Part shown: one piece after another, positions 1 through 6,647 of the stretch
Layout: each line of letters begins with the position of its first letter
Numbering within the stretch: the first letter of the stretch is position 1
Source: JAZDEU01 sp043808545
GTDB lineage: Bacteria > Patescibacteriota > Patescibacteriia > JAZDEU01
Direction: 5' to 3'
Length of the DNA: 23,299 nucleotides
Assembly: GCA_043808545.1 (NCBI GenBank)
Contig: JAZDEU010000019.1
Span: 1-23,299 of the forward strand
Position numbers and translations under genes: made by a program
Notes under the pieces: generated by a model
What the model was told of the DNA's origin: nothing
The model's database searches: none
What the model saw: the letters and a program-made list of their open reading frames with translations, nothing else

Positions 1-140
1 CTGTTGAAATAGTCGCGTCATTCTGAACCCGAGCGCCAGGAGGGCGAAGAATCCCAGTGTTTTTTTGCTTAGCCACGGGATTCTTCACCCCGCAAGCGGG
101 GTTCAGAATGACGCTGGAGACACTATTTCAACAGATACTA
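1..140. repeat. MITE-like palindrome 1 (TIR1 family)
   Basis: The left arm CTGTTGAAATAGT (1-13) is matched by its exact reverse complement ACTATTTCAACAG (122-134), and the outer part of the right arm continues to 140 (ATACTA). Inside lies a second nested palindrome, GTCATTCTGAACCC (17-30) against GGGTTCAGAATGAC (99-112), and a third, GAAGAATCCC (46-55) against GGGATTCTTC (77-86). The left end is cut by the window edge. The same outer arms recur at 1501-1536, 4700-4841 and 7638-7814 around different cores. The element ends 17 bp before the start of the next gene. No transposase is present, so it would be non-autonomous. Confidence 0.8.
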
Positions 141-157
141 ACTAATATACATATTTT

Positions 158-1432
158 ATGACTTTTTTTATCTTAGGAAACAATCCAGCATTATCAACTG
201 CTGAAATTATAAACATCTATAAAGGGCGTAATTTAATTAATGGCAAAAATTTTGCTTTAATGGATAGGGAAATTGACGCGGAAGAAGAAATAAAAAAACT
301 AGGGGGAATAATAAAAATTGGAAAAACTATAACTGAAATTCCGCTGGCTAAAGCTAATAAAGAATTACTGGGAGACAAAATTTTAAAATATCTAAACTTA
401 TTATTTAAAGAAAATAAACTCGCGAAACAAAATAAAATTTCTTTCGGTTTTAGTTTTTATGGATATAAAGAAAAATTTCCTAAAAAAGTATTTATAAAAG
501 ATATTGCAATGGTCATAAAGAAACACTTAAAAGAAGAAGGAATGAACGCAAGATGGGTTGTGTCGCGAGAAGAAAATTTATCATCAGCCGCGGTTCAAAA
601 AAATAATTTATTTATTAAAAAAAATGGAATGGAGATAGTTTTCCTTGTTTATAAAGAAACTTTATTTATGGGCGCGACTGAAGCTGTTCAAGATTTCTCG
701 CAATATTCAGAATTAGATTATGGAAGACCGTCGCGCAACGGGTATTCAGGAATGCTTCCGCCAAAACTTGCGAAGATGATGATTAATTTTTCAGAATGTC
801 CGAAAGGAAAATCTTTATTAGATCCATTTTGCGGTTCTGGAACAATTTTGCAGGAAGCGCTTTTAATGGGTTATAAAAAAATTACTGGGAGCGATATGAA
901 AGAAAGCGCGATAGAATCCGCTGAAAAAAATTTAGAATGGATTAAAAGTAAAATGCAAAATTTAGAATTAGATGATGTGAGTCTTAACTTAGTTAAAATT
1001 TCCGCTGAAAAATTATCTTCTGCTTTTGGACTTAATTCAATAGACGCGATTATAACAGAGCCGTACCTAGGTCCGCCGATAAGAAAAGACGCAGGGATGA
1101 GCATTTCAGAAATCACAAAAAATTTAACAAAAATTTATTTAAAAACTTTTAGAAATTTCAAAGAAATATTAAAAAAGAACGGCGCAATCGTTATGGTTTT
1201 TCCTATCTTCAAATCTTTGGATGACAGCGAGGATCGCTATTATAAATTTATGCAGATAATAACAGAAATTGAAGAGTATGGCTTTGAGCTTGTTGATTTA
1301 ATTCCAAACACAATTGCGGATGAGTTAATAGATTTATACGGTAAAAATTCCATAAGCAAAAGAAAGACTCTCATATATTCCCGCCCTGATCAATATGTCC
1401 TAAGAGAAATTGTAAAATTTAGAAAAAAATAA
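158..1432 (+). CDS. TRM11/THUMP-type SAM-dependent RNA methyltransferase
   Basis: This 424-residue protein probably methylates the exocyclic amine of a guanosine in tRNA or rRNA, using S-adenosylmethionine. The N-terminus (FFILGNNPALSTAEI) resembles that of TRM11-like proteins, followed by a poorly conserved THUMP-like region. The Rossmann-fold SAM motif LLDPFCGSGTILQEAL lies near residues 225-240, with a following acidic GSDM strand. The catalytic motif is TEPYLGPP near residue 300, a variant of the usual (N/D)PPY; the same position is still Pro-Tyr, so activity is plausible. There is no Shine-Dalgarno sequence before ATG 158. The gene stands alone between two palindromic elements. The family is secure; the exact substrate nucleotide is not known. 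Confidence 0.8.
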   Translation: MTFFILGNNPALSTAEIINIYKGRNLINGKNFALMDREIDAEEEIKKLGGIIKIGKTITEIPLAKANKELLGDKILKYLNLLFKENKLAKQNKISFGFSFYGYKEKFPKKVFIKDIAMVIKKHLKEEGMNARWVVSREENLSSAAVQKNNLFIKKNGMEIVFLVYKETLFMGATEAVQDFSQYSELDYGRPSRNGYSGMLPPKLAKMMINFSECPKGKSLLDPFCGSGTILQEALLMGYKKITGSDMKESAIESAEKNLEWIKSKMQNLELDDVSLNLVKISAEKLSSAFGLNSIDAIITEPYLGPPIRKDAGMSISEITKNLTKIYLKTFRNFKEILKKNGAIVMVFPIFKSLDDSEDRYYKFMQIITEIEEYGFELVDLIPNTIADELIDLYGKNSISKRKTLIYSRPDQYVLREIVKFRKK

Positions 1433-1450
1433 ACAGTCAGGCGGAAAATC

Positions 1451-1483
1451 GTCAGAGTCCCTTGATTACAAGGAGACTCTGAC
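1451..1483. repeat. REP-like hairpin, GTCAGAGTC family
   Basis: GTCAGAGTC (1451-1459) pairs with GACTCTGAC (1475-1483), with CTTG/CAAG extending the stem inward. It lies 19 bp after the methyltransferase stop. The same arms occur at 20181-20332 and 20720-20781 near the other end of the window, so this is a dispersed family. It could serve as a transcript 3'-end hairpin, but no T-run follows directly. Confidence 0.75.
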
Positions 1484-1499
1484 GGGACGGTGATTTTAT

Positions 1500-1536
1500 T
1501 ACTATTTCAACACTAACTAGTGTCTGTTGAAATAGT
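1500..1536. repeat. Inside-out TIR1 pair
   Basis: ACTATTTCAACACTA (1501-1515) is a right-type TIR1 arm, missing about four bases. A left-type arm AGTGTCTGTTGAAATAGT (1519-1536) follows almost directly. In the other elements the arms are in the order left-core-right; here they are right-left and touch at their outer ends. This could be the junction of two neighbouring elements (the left one having the GTCAGAGTC hairpin as core) or the trace of an excision. Confidence 0.7.
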
Positions 1537-1580
1537 ATCTACATCGTCATCCTTAAAATTAGAATTTTGAATTATTTTTT

Positions 1581-2411
1581 ATGTTTCTCCGCACATATCA
1601 TCCAAATCCAATTTTACTAAACCTTGGACCGTTAAAAATTTATTGGTATGGATTTATAATTGTAATCGGAATATTTATCGCGTTTGCCGTTTCAGAATGG
1701 CTGTTAAAAAAATATCAAAAATCAGGTATTCTTACAGAAATTGACCTCGCAGATATTACTTTATGTTTGCTAATCTGCGGACTTATAGGCGCAAGATTAT
1801 TTCATGTAATAAGCGAATGGCAATATTATTTTAAAAATCCTCTAGATATCTTTAAAGTATGGAATGGAGGATTATGGATTTATGGAGCCATTGCAGTGGG
1901 GCTATTTGGATTTTTAATTTACACGCGCAATTTTAATAAAGAAAAAAATTTTTTATTGCTAGATATAATCGCTCCGGGTATAATTATCGCGCAAAGTATA
2001 GGAAGATGGGGAAATTATTTTAATCAAGAATTGTATGGCATCCCGACCAATTCAATTTTTGGATTGCCAGTTGATTTTATCCACAGAATAAAAGGTTTTG
2101 AAATTTTTTTTTATTTCCATCCCGTTTTTTTATACGAAAGTTTATGGTGTTTATTAGTCGGAATAACTTTTATATATTTACATCTTGTTCGCATAAAAAG
2201 AAAGGAGACTAATGCTAATTATAGAATTAAAGCTGGAAATATTTTTTTATTGTATTTATTTTTGTACAGCTTAGGAAGATTTTATTTTGAATTTTTAAGA
2301 ATTGACACAGTTTTTTTAATTTACTCTTTTCGCAGTACGCAACTCTTAGCTTTGGCAGCAATAGTTATTGCTGGAATATTTTTAGTAAAAAATGCCGCAG
2401 TAAATGAGTAA
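1581..2411 (+). CDS. lgt: Prolipoprotein diacylglyceryl transferase
   Basis: Lgt moves the diacylglyceryl group of phosphatidylglycerol onto the lipobox cysteine of prolipoproteins at the cytoplasmic membrane. The 276-residue protein has about seven hydrophobic segments. It carries the family signature IGRWGNYFNQELYG (around residues 140-153, containing the essential arginine), the PVFLYESLW strand after it, and the C-terminal GRFYFEFLRID motif. The N-terminus LGPLKIYWYGFIIVIG is typical. The usual GG(M)xxHGG stretch reads NGGLWIYGA here, so the histidine is replaced by tyrosine. There is no Shine-Dalgarno sequence before ATG 1581. The presence of lgt implies that this small-genome cell makes lipoproteins. 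No lspA is in view. Confidence 0.93.
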   Translation: MFLRTYHPNPILLNLGPLKIYWYGFIIVIGIFIAFAVSEWLLKKYQKSGILTEIDLADITLCLLICGLIGARLFHVISEWQYYFKNPLDIFKVWNGGLWIYGAIAVGLFGFLIYTRNFNKEKNFLLLDIIAPGIIIAQSIGRWGNYFNQELYGIPTNSIFGLPVDFIHRIKGFEIFFYFHPVFLYESLWCLLVGITFIYLHLVRIKRKETNANYRIKAGNIFLLYLFLYSLGRFYFEFLRIDTVFLIYSFRSTQLLALAAIVIAGIFLVKNAAVNE

Positions 2412-2423
2412 AAAAACATGCTA

Positions 2424-2452
2424 TTGCTTTTTTTTGCGTTTTAGGCTATAAT
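2424..2452 (+). promoter_or_regulatory. Promoter of the RRM gene
   Basis: A -35 box TTGCTT (2424-2429) and a perfect -10 box TATAAT (2447-2452) are separated by exactly 17 bp. Transcription would start near 2459. The same TTGCTT-17-TATAAT combination precedes the receiver/pilB pair at 21253. Confidence 0.85.
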
Positions 2453-2546
2453 GATAACAGTTTGTAAGTTTTCTTAATGGATACCCTTTTTTTCGTTTTT
2501 TATCAGCTATGTTCATAAGACAACTGTATCAAAAAACGAGGTTAAA

Positions 2547-2642
2547 ATGCCCCGATTTAAAGGGGTTTTAGGCAAATCAATAAGAAAGCAGGTCGCCTTA
2601 CAATTATTAAATAAACAATGGATATCACATTTTAAAATATGA
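2547..2642 (+). CDS. Possible 31-residue basic leader peptide
   Basis: An open frame starting at ATG 2547 and ending at TGA 2640-2642 would encode a lysine/arginine-rich peptide beginning MPRFKGVLGKSIRKQ. GAGG lies five bases before its ATG, one of the few Shine-Dalgarno-like sequences in this window. Both GAGG and the ATG abut or lie inside the two predicted leader hairpins. A 31-codon frame in AT-rich DNA can arise by chance, so this remains doubtful. The last part of the frame overlaps the TIR2 palindrome at 2618-2649. Confidence 0.2.
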   Translation: MPRFKGVLGKSIRKQVALQLLNKQWISHFKI

Positions 2643-2649
2643 TGTCCAT
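2618..2649. repeat. Minimal TIR2 palindrome
   Basis: ATGGATATCACATTTT (2618-2633) is followed at once by AAAATATGATGTCCAT (2634-2649). The two halves are reverse complements except at two positions that would form G-U pairs in RNA. The arms match the ends of the 183-bp element at 4470-4652 (TATGGACATCACATTAT) and the half-site at 16750-16767. Confidence 0.7.
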
Positions 2650-2668
2650 ATACATGTTTTAAACAATT

Positions 2669-2983
2669 ATGGCTAAAAAATTATTTGTCGGCGGTATATC
2701 CTACGACACAACTGATGAAAGCTTAAAAGAAGCTTTTGGTCAGGCTGGCACAGTTGTTAGCGCAACTATTATCACAGACAGGATGACTGGCCGATCAAAA
2801 GGATTCGGTTTCGTTGAAATGTCAAATGACGCTGAAGCTGAAACAGCTATCTCTATGTGGAATGGCAAAGAACTTGACGGAAGAACTTTGACTGTTAACG
2901 AAGCTCGCCCTATGGAAGAAAGACCTAGAAGAGATTTTAACAGAGGCGGAAATGGCGGCGGAAATAGAAGAAATGATTGGTAA
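2669..2983 (+). CDS. RNA-binding protein with one RRM domain
   Basis: This is a 104-residue single-RRM protein. RNP2 is KLFVGGI (residues 4-10) and RNP1 is KGFGFVEM (44-51), with the aromatic residues that stack on RNA bases present. The domain ends near residue 80 and is followed by a basic, glycine-rich tail (RRDFNRGGNGGGNRRNDW). Such proteins occur in cyanobacteria, Patescibacteria and others, and act as cold-induced RNA chaperones or mRNA binders; the role here is inferred from family. The gene is monocistronic, with its own promoter, a long leader and a strong terminator. There is no Shine-Dalgarno sequence before ATG 2669. Its codon use is more even and G-richer than that of its neighbours, as expected for a highly expressed gene. 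Confidence 0.92.
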   Translation: MAKKLFVGGISYDTTDESLKEAFGQAGTVVSATIITDRMTGRSKGFGFVEMSNDAEAETAISMWNGKELDGRTLTVNEARPMEERPRRDFNRGGNGGGNRRNDW

Positions 2984-3003
2984 AAAAAATGCCTAGAATC
3001 ATA

Positions 3004-3039
3004 AAAAAAGCTCCTGCATTTATTTGCAGGAGTTTTTTT
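3004..3039. terminator. Rho-independent terminator, bidirectional
   Basis: CTCCTGCA (3011-3018) pairs with TGCAGGAG (3025-3032). Seven T residues follow on the plus strand and an A-run precedes the stem, so the hairpin serves the RRM gene (plus) and can also end the metallophosphoesterase transcript (minus). Confidence 0.9.
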
Positions 3040-3043
3040 ATTT

Positions 3044-3967
3044 TCAAAAATATAAAATATCTAACTCTGGCGGCATTAAAAATCGCAAAGGAATTCCAGT
3101 CATTCCCACTCCCGGACTAACAAAAACATTTATTCCTTTAACATTATAAAAACCCTTATCAAAATCATGCGCGGTAGGGATGACATATTTATATATATAA
3201 GGCAATCTGATCTGTCCGCCATGAGTATGGCCCGAAATTACTAAATCAACATTGCAATTTGCCGGAAAATAATAGACACTGTCAGGATTATGCGCGAGCG
3301 CTATGGAATAAACATCATTCGGCAGACCATTTAATAATTGAAAATTTATATCACCGCTCCATAAATCTCTTAGACCTATTAAAATAATCTCCGTCCCTTT
3401 TATATTTATTTTTTCCATTTTATTATTTATAATATGCGCGCCGTATTTTTCTAACGCATCTTCAACTTCTGTCTCAAGATTACTTTTTATTGATTTATCA
3501 TGATTCCCAGTGACTGCATAAACCGGGGCTTTTATTTTTGCGATAGGCGATAATTTTTTTTCAATATCATCTTTACTAATATTATAAATAAAATCACCGG
3601 GGATAAAAACTATATCAGGATACTGCTCATTTGTTTTATCCGCTATTTTTTCTAAAGATACAGTATTTTTATAAACGCCTATATGCAAATCGGAAAAAAT
3701 AACAGCTTTTATGCCCAACGCATTCTCTGTAATAGAACTTAAATCCGCAGTTTTTTCAATTAACATCTTCGGCTCAATAAATCTCGCGTAAATAAAAACT
3801 AAACTAATTATAATAATAATAAAAACGGCTATTTTTTTTATTTTTTTCTCGCGAAAAAAACAATAACCAATATAGAAAATAAATAAAAAAATAAAATAAC
3901 TCAAATAATAAATTAAAATATATAAATATTCCATATATTTTTTACATATAAAAAATAACATAAACAT
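3044..3967 (-). CDS. Membrane-anchored metallophosphoesterase (YkuE-like)
   Basis: A calcineurin-like phosphoesterase of 307 residues. The first ~85 residues hold two or three hydrophobic helices, so the catalytic domain is tethered to the membrane. The metal-binding motifs are all present in order: SDLHIG, PGDFIYN, TGNHD and SGHTHGGQIRLP, giving the Asp, Asn and His ligands of a two-metal site. YkuE-type enzymes are linked to phospholipid or UDP-sugar-lipid hydrolysis; the substrate here cannot be told. A GGGAG sequence four bases before ATG 3967 supports this start, one of the few Shine-Dalgarno matches in the window; an internal Met 11 codons downstream is possible. It ends with TGA, which shows that UGA is a stop codon in this organism. 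Confidence 0.87.
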   Translation of the reverse strand: MFMLFFICKKYMEYLYILIYYLSYFIFLFIFYIGYCFFREKKIKKIAVFIIIIISLVFIYARFIEPKMLIEKTADLSSITENALGIKAVIFSDLHIGVYKNTVSLEKIADKTNEQYPDIVFIPGDFIYNISKDDIEKKLSPIAKIKAPVYAVTGNHDKSIKSNLETEVEDALEKYGAHIINNKMEKINIKGTEIILIGLRDLWSGDINFQLLNGLPNDVYSIALAHNPDSVYYFPANCNVDLVISGHTHGGQIRLPYIYKYVIPTAHDFDKGFYNVKGINVFVSPGVGMTGIPLRFLMPPELDILYF

Positions 3968-3982
3968 TACGCTCCCATAAAC

Positions 3983-4008
3983 AAAAAACGTTTTGAAACG
4001 TTTTTTTT
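3983..4008. terminator. Intrinsic terminator between two minus-strand genes
   Basis: AAAAAACGTTT and AAACGTTTTTTTT form an A/T-tailed hairpin around a CGTTT/AAACG stem. It lies between the end of the response-regulator relic (4020) and the start of the metallophosphoesterase (3967). T-runs flank it in both directions. Confidence 0.65.
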
Positions 4009-4019
4009 ATTTTCTAAAA

Positions 4020-4402
4020 TTATTTTTTTCCTTTTTTCGCGAGTTTTTCTTTTACCCTGTCAACTACATCTTCAGGTCGCCAATCAGACTTTATCATATA
4101 TTCATGAACTCCCATATCTAGCGCGGCGCTTATTTTTTCTACATCAAATAAATTAGTAAGAAGCATTATGTCCGCTTTTTCCCCCATTTGTCTTTTCTGA
4201 TTTTCTTAAGCGCTTCCATGCCATCTACTTTCGGCATCAATATGTCCAATAAAATTAAATCGGGATGCTCTCTAAACGCAACTTCCATTCCCTGTTCTCC
4301 ATTATAGGCAATAAAAACATCAAACCCTGAATTCCTAAATTTATCTCCCCAAGTTTTAACTAATAATTTATCATCATCAACTAAAAGAATTTTGTTTGCC
4401 AT
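4020..4402 (-). pseudogene. Single-domain response regulator, frameshifted
   Basis: From ATG 4402 the frame encodes a CheY-like receiver: acidic pocket VDDDK (residues 8-12) and phospho-acceptor Asp53 in LILLDILMP. It then runs into a stop near 4166 after only 78 residues. The other half of the domain continues in another frame down to TAA at 4020-4022: ADIMLLTNLFDVEKISAAL with the switch Thr, then EYMIKSDW with the conserved Lys. The break falls at a G5A5 run (about 4176-4185); one extra base there restores a full domain of about 128 residues. It may be a recent pseudogene, a sequencing indel, or recoding. G-rich GGGGGG lies 14 bases before the ATG. Confidence 0.8.
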
Positions 4403-4469
4403 ATAATTATTATCCCCCCTGAACGCGTTGCGATATCTACCGCAGTCTGTCCAAGACAGGTGGACAAGC

Positions 4470-4652
4470 TATGGACATCACATTATTAAAACGCGCTTAG
4501 AAACTAGAAAAAATTGATGAATAGCGAAGTTTTGCAGTTTAGGAAAACCGCATAAGTATCAGTAGATACATAGAGGATTTTCCTGAACGAAAAACAAGCT
4601 ATTCGCAATTTTTACAGTTTATGGAGTGCGGAGTCATAATGTGATGTCTATA
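4470..4652. repeat. 183-bp TIR2 element, long imperfect hairpin
   Basis: The left end TATGGACATCACATTAT (4470-4486) and the right end ATAATGTGATGTCTATA (4636-4652) are inverted repeats with 16 of 17 matches. The interior folds on itself too: AAAAATTGATGAATAGC (about 4508-4524) against GCTATTCGCAATTTTT (4598-4613), TTTAGGAAAA against TTTTCCTGAA, and a tip GTATC-AGTA-GATAC (4556-4569). The whole element is thus one long stem. No open reading frame of note is inside. It may be a non-autonomous mobile element or a structured RNA. Confidence 0.75.
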
Positions 4653-4699
4653 ACATCTTAATTATAGCAAATTTTTATTTAAAATCAATACTTACCGTG

Positions 4700-4841
4700 A
4701 ATTAGTGTCTGTTGAAATAGCGCTTGTTGTAGAGACGCGACACTGCCGCGTCTCTGAAAGAATGGCTCAATAGGCGCATTATACGGGGCAATACCCCGTC
4801 TCTACAATGGAATTTTTTTACTATTTCAACAGACACTAATT
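4700..4841. repeat. MITE-like element 3 (perfect 21-bp TIR1)
   Basis: AATTAGTGTCTGTTGAAATAG (4700-4720 on the plus strand) is the exact reverse complement of the sequence at 4821-4841. The core differs from those of the other TIR1 elements: it holds GTAGAGACGCG (4729-4739) with CGCGTCTCT (4748-4756), and GGGGC-AATA-CCCC followed by GTCTCTAC. A TA dinucleotide sits at the same place on both sides, compatible with IS630/Tc1-type TA insertion, though symmetry alone could explain it. Confidence 0.85.
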
Positions 4842-4904
4842 AAATTACCGATACTTAAAAATATCCTGTCAAAGATACACTGCAAAATTAAAGAAATAGG
4901 ATAT

Positions 4905-5038
4905 CCACCATAACCTCATTTCAATAGGAGGAAAAAACACAGCGCCGAGGCGCAAAATGCCGCCGCGCTTTTATGGAGTGAGAAGTACGCCGATGAATTT
5001 ATTTTGCAAAAAGAAAAAATAAATTTGTCGGTTTTTTT
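4905..5038 (+). ncRNA. Candidate small RNA upstream of gapA
   Basis: A GC-rich, self-complementary patch (GCGCCGAGGCGC near 4943, then GCCGCCGCGC) stands out in AT-rich DNA and is followed by a strong intrinsic terminator (4990-5038) on the plus strand. The gapA promoter lies downstream of that terminator and the gene to the left points the other way, so the terminator has no protein gene to serve. AGGAGG at 4927-4932 could be a Shine-Dalgarno sequence, but no start codon lies at the right distance. I do not recognise a known RNA family, and no clear promoter was found. Confidence 0.35.
4990..5038 (+). terminator. Orphan intrinsic terminator
   Basis: CCGATGAATTTATTTT (4990-5005) pairs with AAAATAAATTTGTCGG (5016-5031) over 16 positions with one mismatch or wobble. 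TTTTTTT follows at 5032. On the minus strand no T-run follows the stem, so it works on plus-strand transcripts only. Confidence 0.75.
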
Positions 5039-5045
5039 ATTATGT

Positions 5046-5074
5046 TTGACTGTTCCATATTTTTTAGCTAAAAT
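5046..5074 (+). promoter_or_regulatory. Promoter of gapA
   Basis: TTGACT (5046-5051), a 17-bp spacer and TAAAAT (5069-5074). The predicted start near 5081 gives a leader of about 20 nt before ATG 5102. Confidence 0.85.
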
Positions 5075-5101
5075 AGATATATAAACTAAAATTTAAAATC
5101 T

Positions 5102-6112
5102 ATGTCTATTAAAATTGCAATTAACGGTTTTGGTCGAATCGGCCGAGCCGCTTTCAAAGTAATCTTGGCTGGCAGTGGCGCGGAAGTAGTCGCTATCAAT
5201 GATTTAACTGACAATGAAACATTAGCGCATTTATTAAAGTATGATACTGTCTACGGAGTTTATGATAAAGAAGTAAAAGCGTTAAAAGATGGCATCTCTG
5301 TGAGCGGCAAGAAATATAAGATACTTACTGAAAAAGATCCCGCGAATTTGCCATGGGAAAAACCGGGAATAGATGTTGTATTAGAATGCACTGGATTTTT
5401 TACCGCATACGAAGATGCGCAAAAGCATATATCCGCTGGAGCGCGCAAGGTAATTATTTCCGCTCCCTCAAAATCAAAAGAAATAAATACTTATGTCAAA
5501 GGAGTTAATGATAATAAAATAAAGAAGAATGAGAAAATTATTTCAAACGCATCATGCACGACAAACTGCATCGCTCCGGTAATGAAAGTTTTAGAAGATA
5601 ATTTCGGTGTTGACAAAGCGATAATGACCGCCGTTCATGCTTATACCGCAGATCAGAATTTAGTTGATGGACCGCACAGAGGGGGGGATTTAAGAAGAGC
5701 GCGGGCGGCGACTGAAAATATTGTTCCCACCACGACAGGCGCGGCGATTACGGTTACGAAAATTATCCCGTCATTATTGGATAAATTTGACGGATTGGCT
5801 GTGCGCGTGCCTGTTCCTGTCGGTTCTCTTTCTGACATTACGGCCTTGCTTAAAAAGGATGTTACAGCTGAAATAGTAAACAATGTTTTTAAAAAAGCGG
5901 CGGCGAAGAGCGAATTTAAAAATATTTTAATGGCGACTGAAGATCAGATCGTTTCCAGCGATATAGTTGGAAATCATTATTCTGCAATAGTGGATTTGTC
6001 TTTAACTGAAGTAGTCGCAGGAAATATGGTAAAAGTTATCGCGTGGTATGATAATGAATGGGGATATGCTAATCGGATCGTCGAGCTCGCCATTAAAGTT
6101 GGGAAAATATAA
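5102..6112 (+). CDS. gapA: Glyceraldehyde-3-phosphate dehydrogenase, type I
   Basis: The enzyme oxidises glyceraldehyde 3-phosphate to 1,3-bisphosphoglycerate in cytosolic glycolysis. All expected features are present in 336 residues, the normal length. The Rossmann motif is INGFGRIGR (residues 5-13). AINDLTD has the acidic residue that selects NAD over NADP. SNASCTTNC contains catalytic Cys152. The HAYTADQ and HRGGDLRRARAA segments form the phosphate sites, and WYDNEWGYANR is at the C-terminus. No Shine-Dalgarno sequence precedes the ATG. It is the first gene of a plus-strand run, but a repeat tract separates it from the bactofilin gene. With glgA in the window, it fits the sugar-fermenting lifestyle usual in this group. 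Confidence 0.97.
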   Translation: MSIKIAINGFGRIGRAAFKVILAGSGAEVVAINDLTDNETLAHLLKYDTVYGVYDKEVKALKDGISVSGKKYKILTEKDPANLPWEKPGIDVVLECTGFFTAYEDAQKHISAGARKVIISAPSKSKEINTYVKGVNDNKIKKNEKIISNASCTTNCIAPVMKVLEDNFGVDKAIMTAVHAYTADQNLVDGPHRGGDLRRARAATENIVPTTTGAAITVTKIIPSLLDKFDGLAVRVPVPVGSLSDITALLKKDVTAEIVNNVFKKAAAKSEFKNILMATEDQIVSSDIVGNHYSAIVDLSLTEVVAGNMVKVIAWYDNEWGYANRIVELAIKVGKI

Positions 6113-6115
6113 TAA

Positions 6116-6198
6116 AAATTTCTAATTTCTAATTTCTAATTTCTAATAAAATTTAGAGCAATGGGGGGTAGCCTCTGGCTGAAGAAATTAGAAATTTT
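6116..6198. repeat. TTTCTAA heptamer array with inverted partner
   Basis: AATTTCT is repeated about four times in 6116-6147, followed by AATAAAATTT. The reverse complement GAAATTAGAAATTTT lies at 6184-6198, so the transcript can form an AT-rich hairpin that encloses the bactofilin upstream region. The same repeat unit returns at 6648-6690 and 6756-6781. Confidence 0.7.
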
Positions 6199-6223
6199 AG
6201 GATGCGGACTAGAGACTTATTTT

Positions 6224-6637
6224 ATGTTTAAAACACCAGAAAAAAATACAAACGATAGGGATGTAGAAACAATTATCGGCAACTCCGTTAAAGTGGAAGG
6301 AGATTTTGTCGGCGAGGGAAATGTCATTGTAGAGGGCATTGTTTCAGGAAGCTTAAAAACAAATAAAAATTTAAAAGTAGGCGCGCGCGCGCGCATTTTT
6401 GCTAATGTCCGAGCCGCGAATGCTTTAATCGCCGGAGAGGTTAATGGGAACATTATCGCTGATGAAATGATAGAGTTAACCGCGACGGCGAAAGTGAGCG
6501 GAGATATAAAAGCAAAAATTATTACCATAAGCGCGGGCGCGGTGTTTAATGGAAAATGTAGTATGGGAGATGTTAATGGAAAGAGCGCGAAAGGAGTTGT
6601 AAAAAATAATCCTGATAAATTTAATGAAGGCGTATAG
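6224..6637 (+). CDS. Bactofilin family cytoskeletal protein
   Basis: Bactofilins (DUF583) polymerise into filaments without nucleotide and often organise cell-wall enzymes or shape at the membrane. The protein repeats a beta-helix rung: VKVEGDFVGEGNVIVEGIVSG, LKVGARARIFANVRA, ALIAGEVNGNI, and so on from residue ~20 to ~120, with short charged tails at both ends, as in the family. I chose ATG 6224 (MFKTPEKN, 137 residues). An in-frame upstream start at 6161 would add 21 residues that lie in the heptamer-repeat spacer and look non-coding. The run GCGCGCGCGCGC inside the gene is a local simple-sequence tract. No Shine-Dalgarno sequence is seen. Confidence 0.88.
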   Translation: MFKTPEKNTNDRDVETIIGNSVKVEGDFVGEGNVIVEGIVSGSLKTNKNLKVGARARIFANVRAANALIAGEVNGNIIADEMIELTATAKVSGDIKAKIITISAGAVFNGKCSMGDVNGKSAKGVVKNNPDKFNEGV

Positions 6638-6647
6638 GTTTTCTTGA

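Larger units (their letters stand above)
2460..2668 (+). promoter_or_regulatory. Long structured 5' leader of the RRM gene
   Basis: Some 210 nt separate the predicted start point from the RRM start codon. TCGTTTTTT (2493-2501) can pair with AAAAAACGA (2531-2539). AAAATG-CCCC (2544-2553) can pair with GGGGTTTT (2562-2569). A further near-palindrome lies at 2618-2649. Long leaders are known for cold-shock and RNA-binding protein genes, where they control mRNA stability or translation. Self-binding by the RRM product is an inference. Confidence 0.55.

Noticed and set aside
871..1116. Antisense open frames inside methyltransferase, gapA, bactofilin, folD, M18, pilB and others
   Set aside because: Each lies fully within a well-supported gene on the other strand and shows no family motif.
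4470..4652. tRNA, tmRNA, SRP RNA or RNase P RNA
   Set aside because: None of the diagnostic sequences of these RNAs (for example a T-loop GTTCRA or RNase P core GAGGAAAGTC) is seen here or elsewhere in the window.
4957..5022. 22-codon frame ending in the orphan terminator
   Set aside because: It is too short, has no start signal at the right distance from AGGAGG, and runs through the terminator stem.
6161..6223. Upstream start for the bactofilin
   Set aside because: The extra 21 residues are encoded by the repeat-rich spacer and are unlike bactofilin N-termini.
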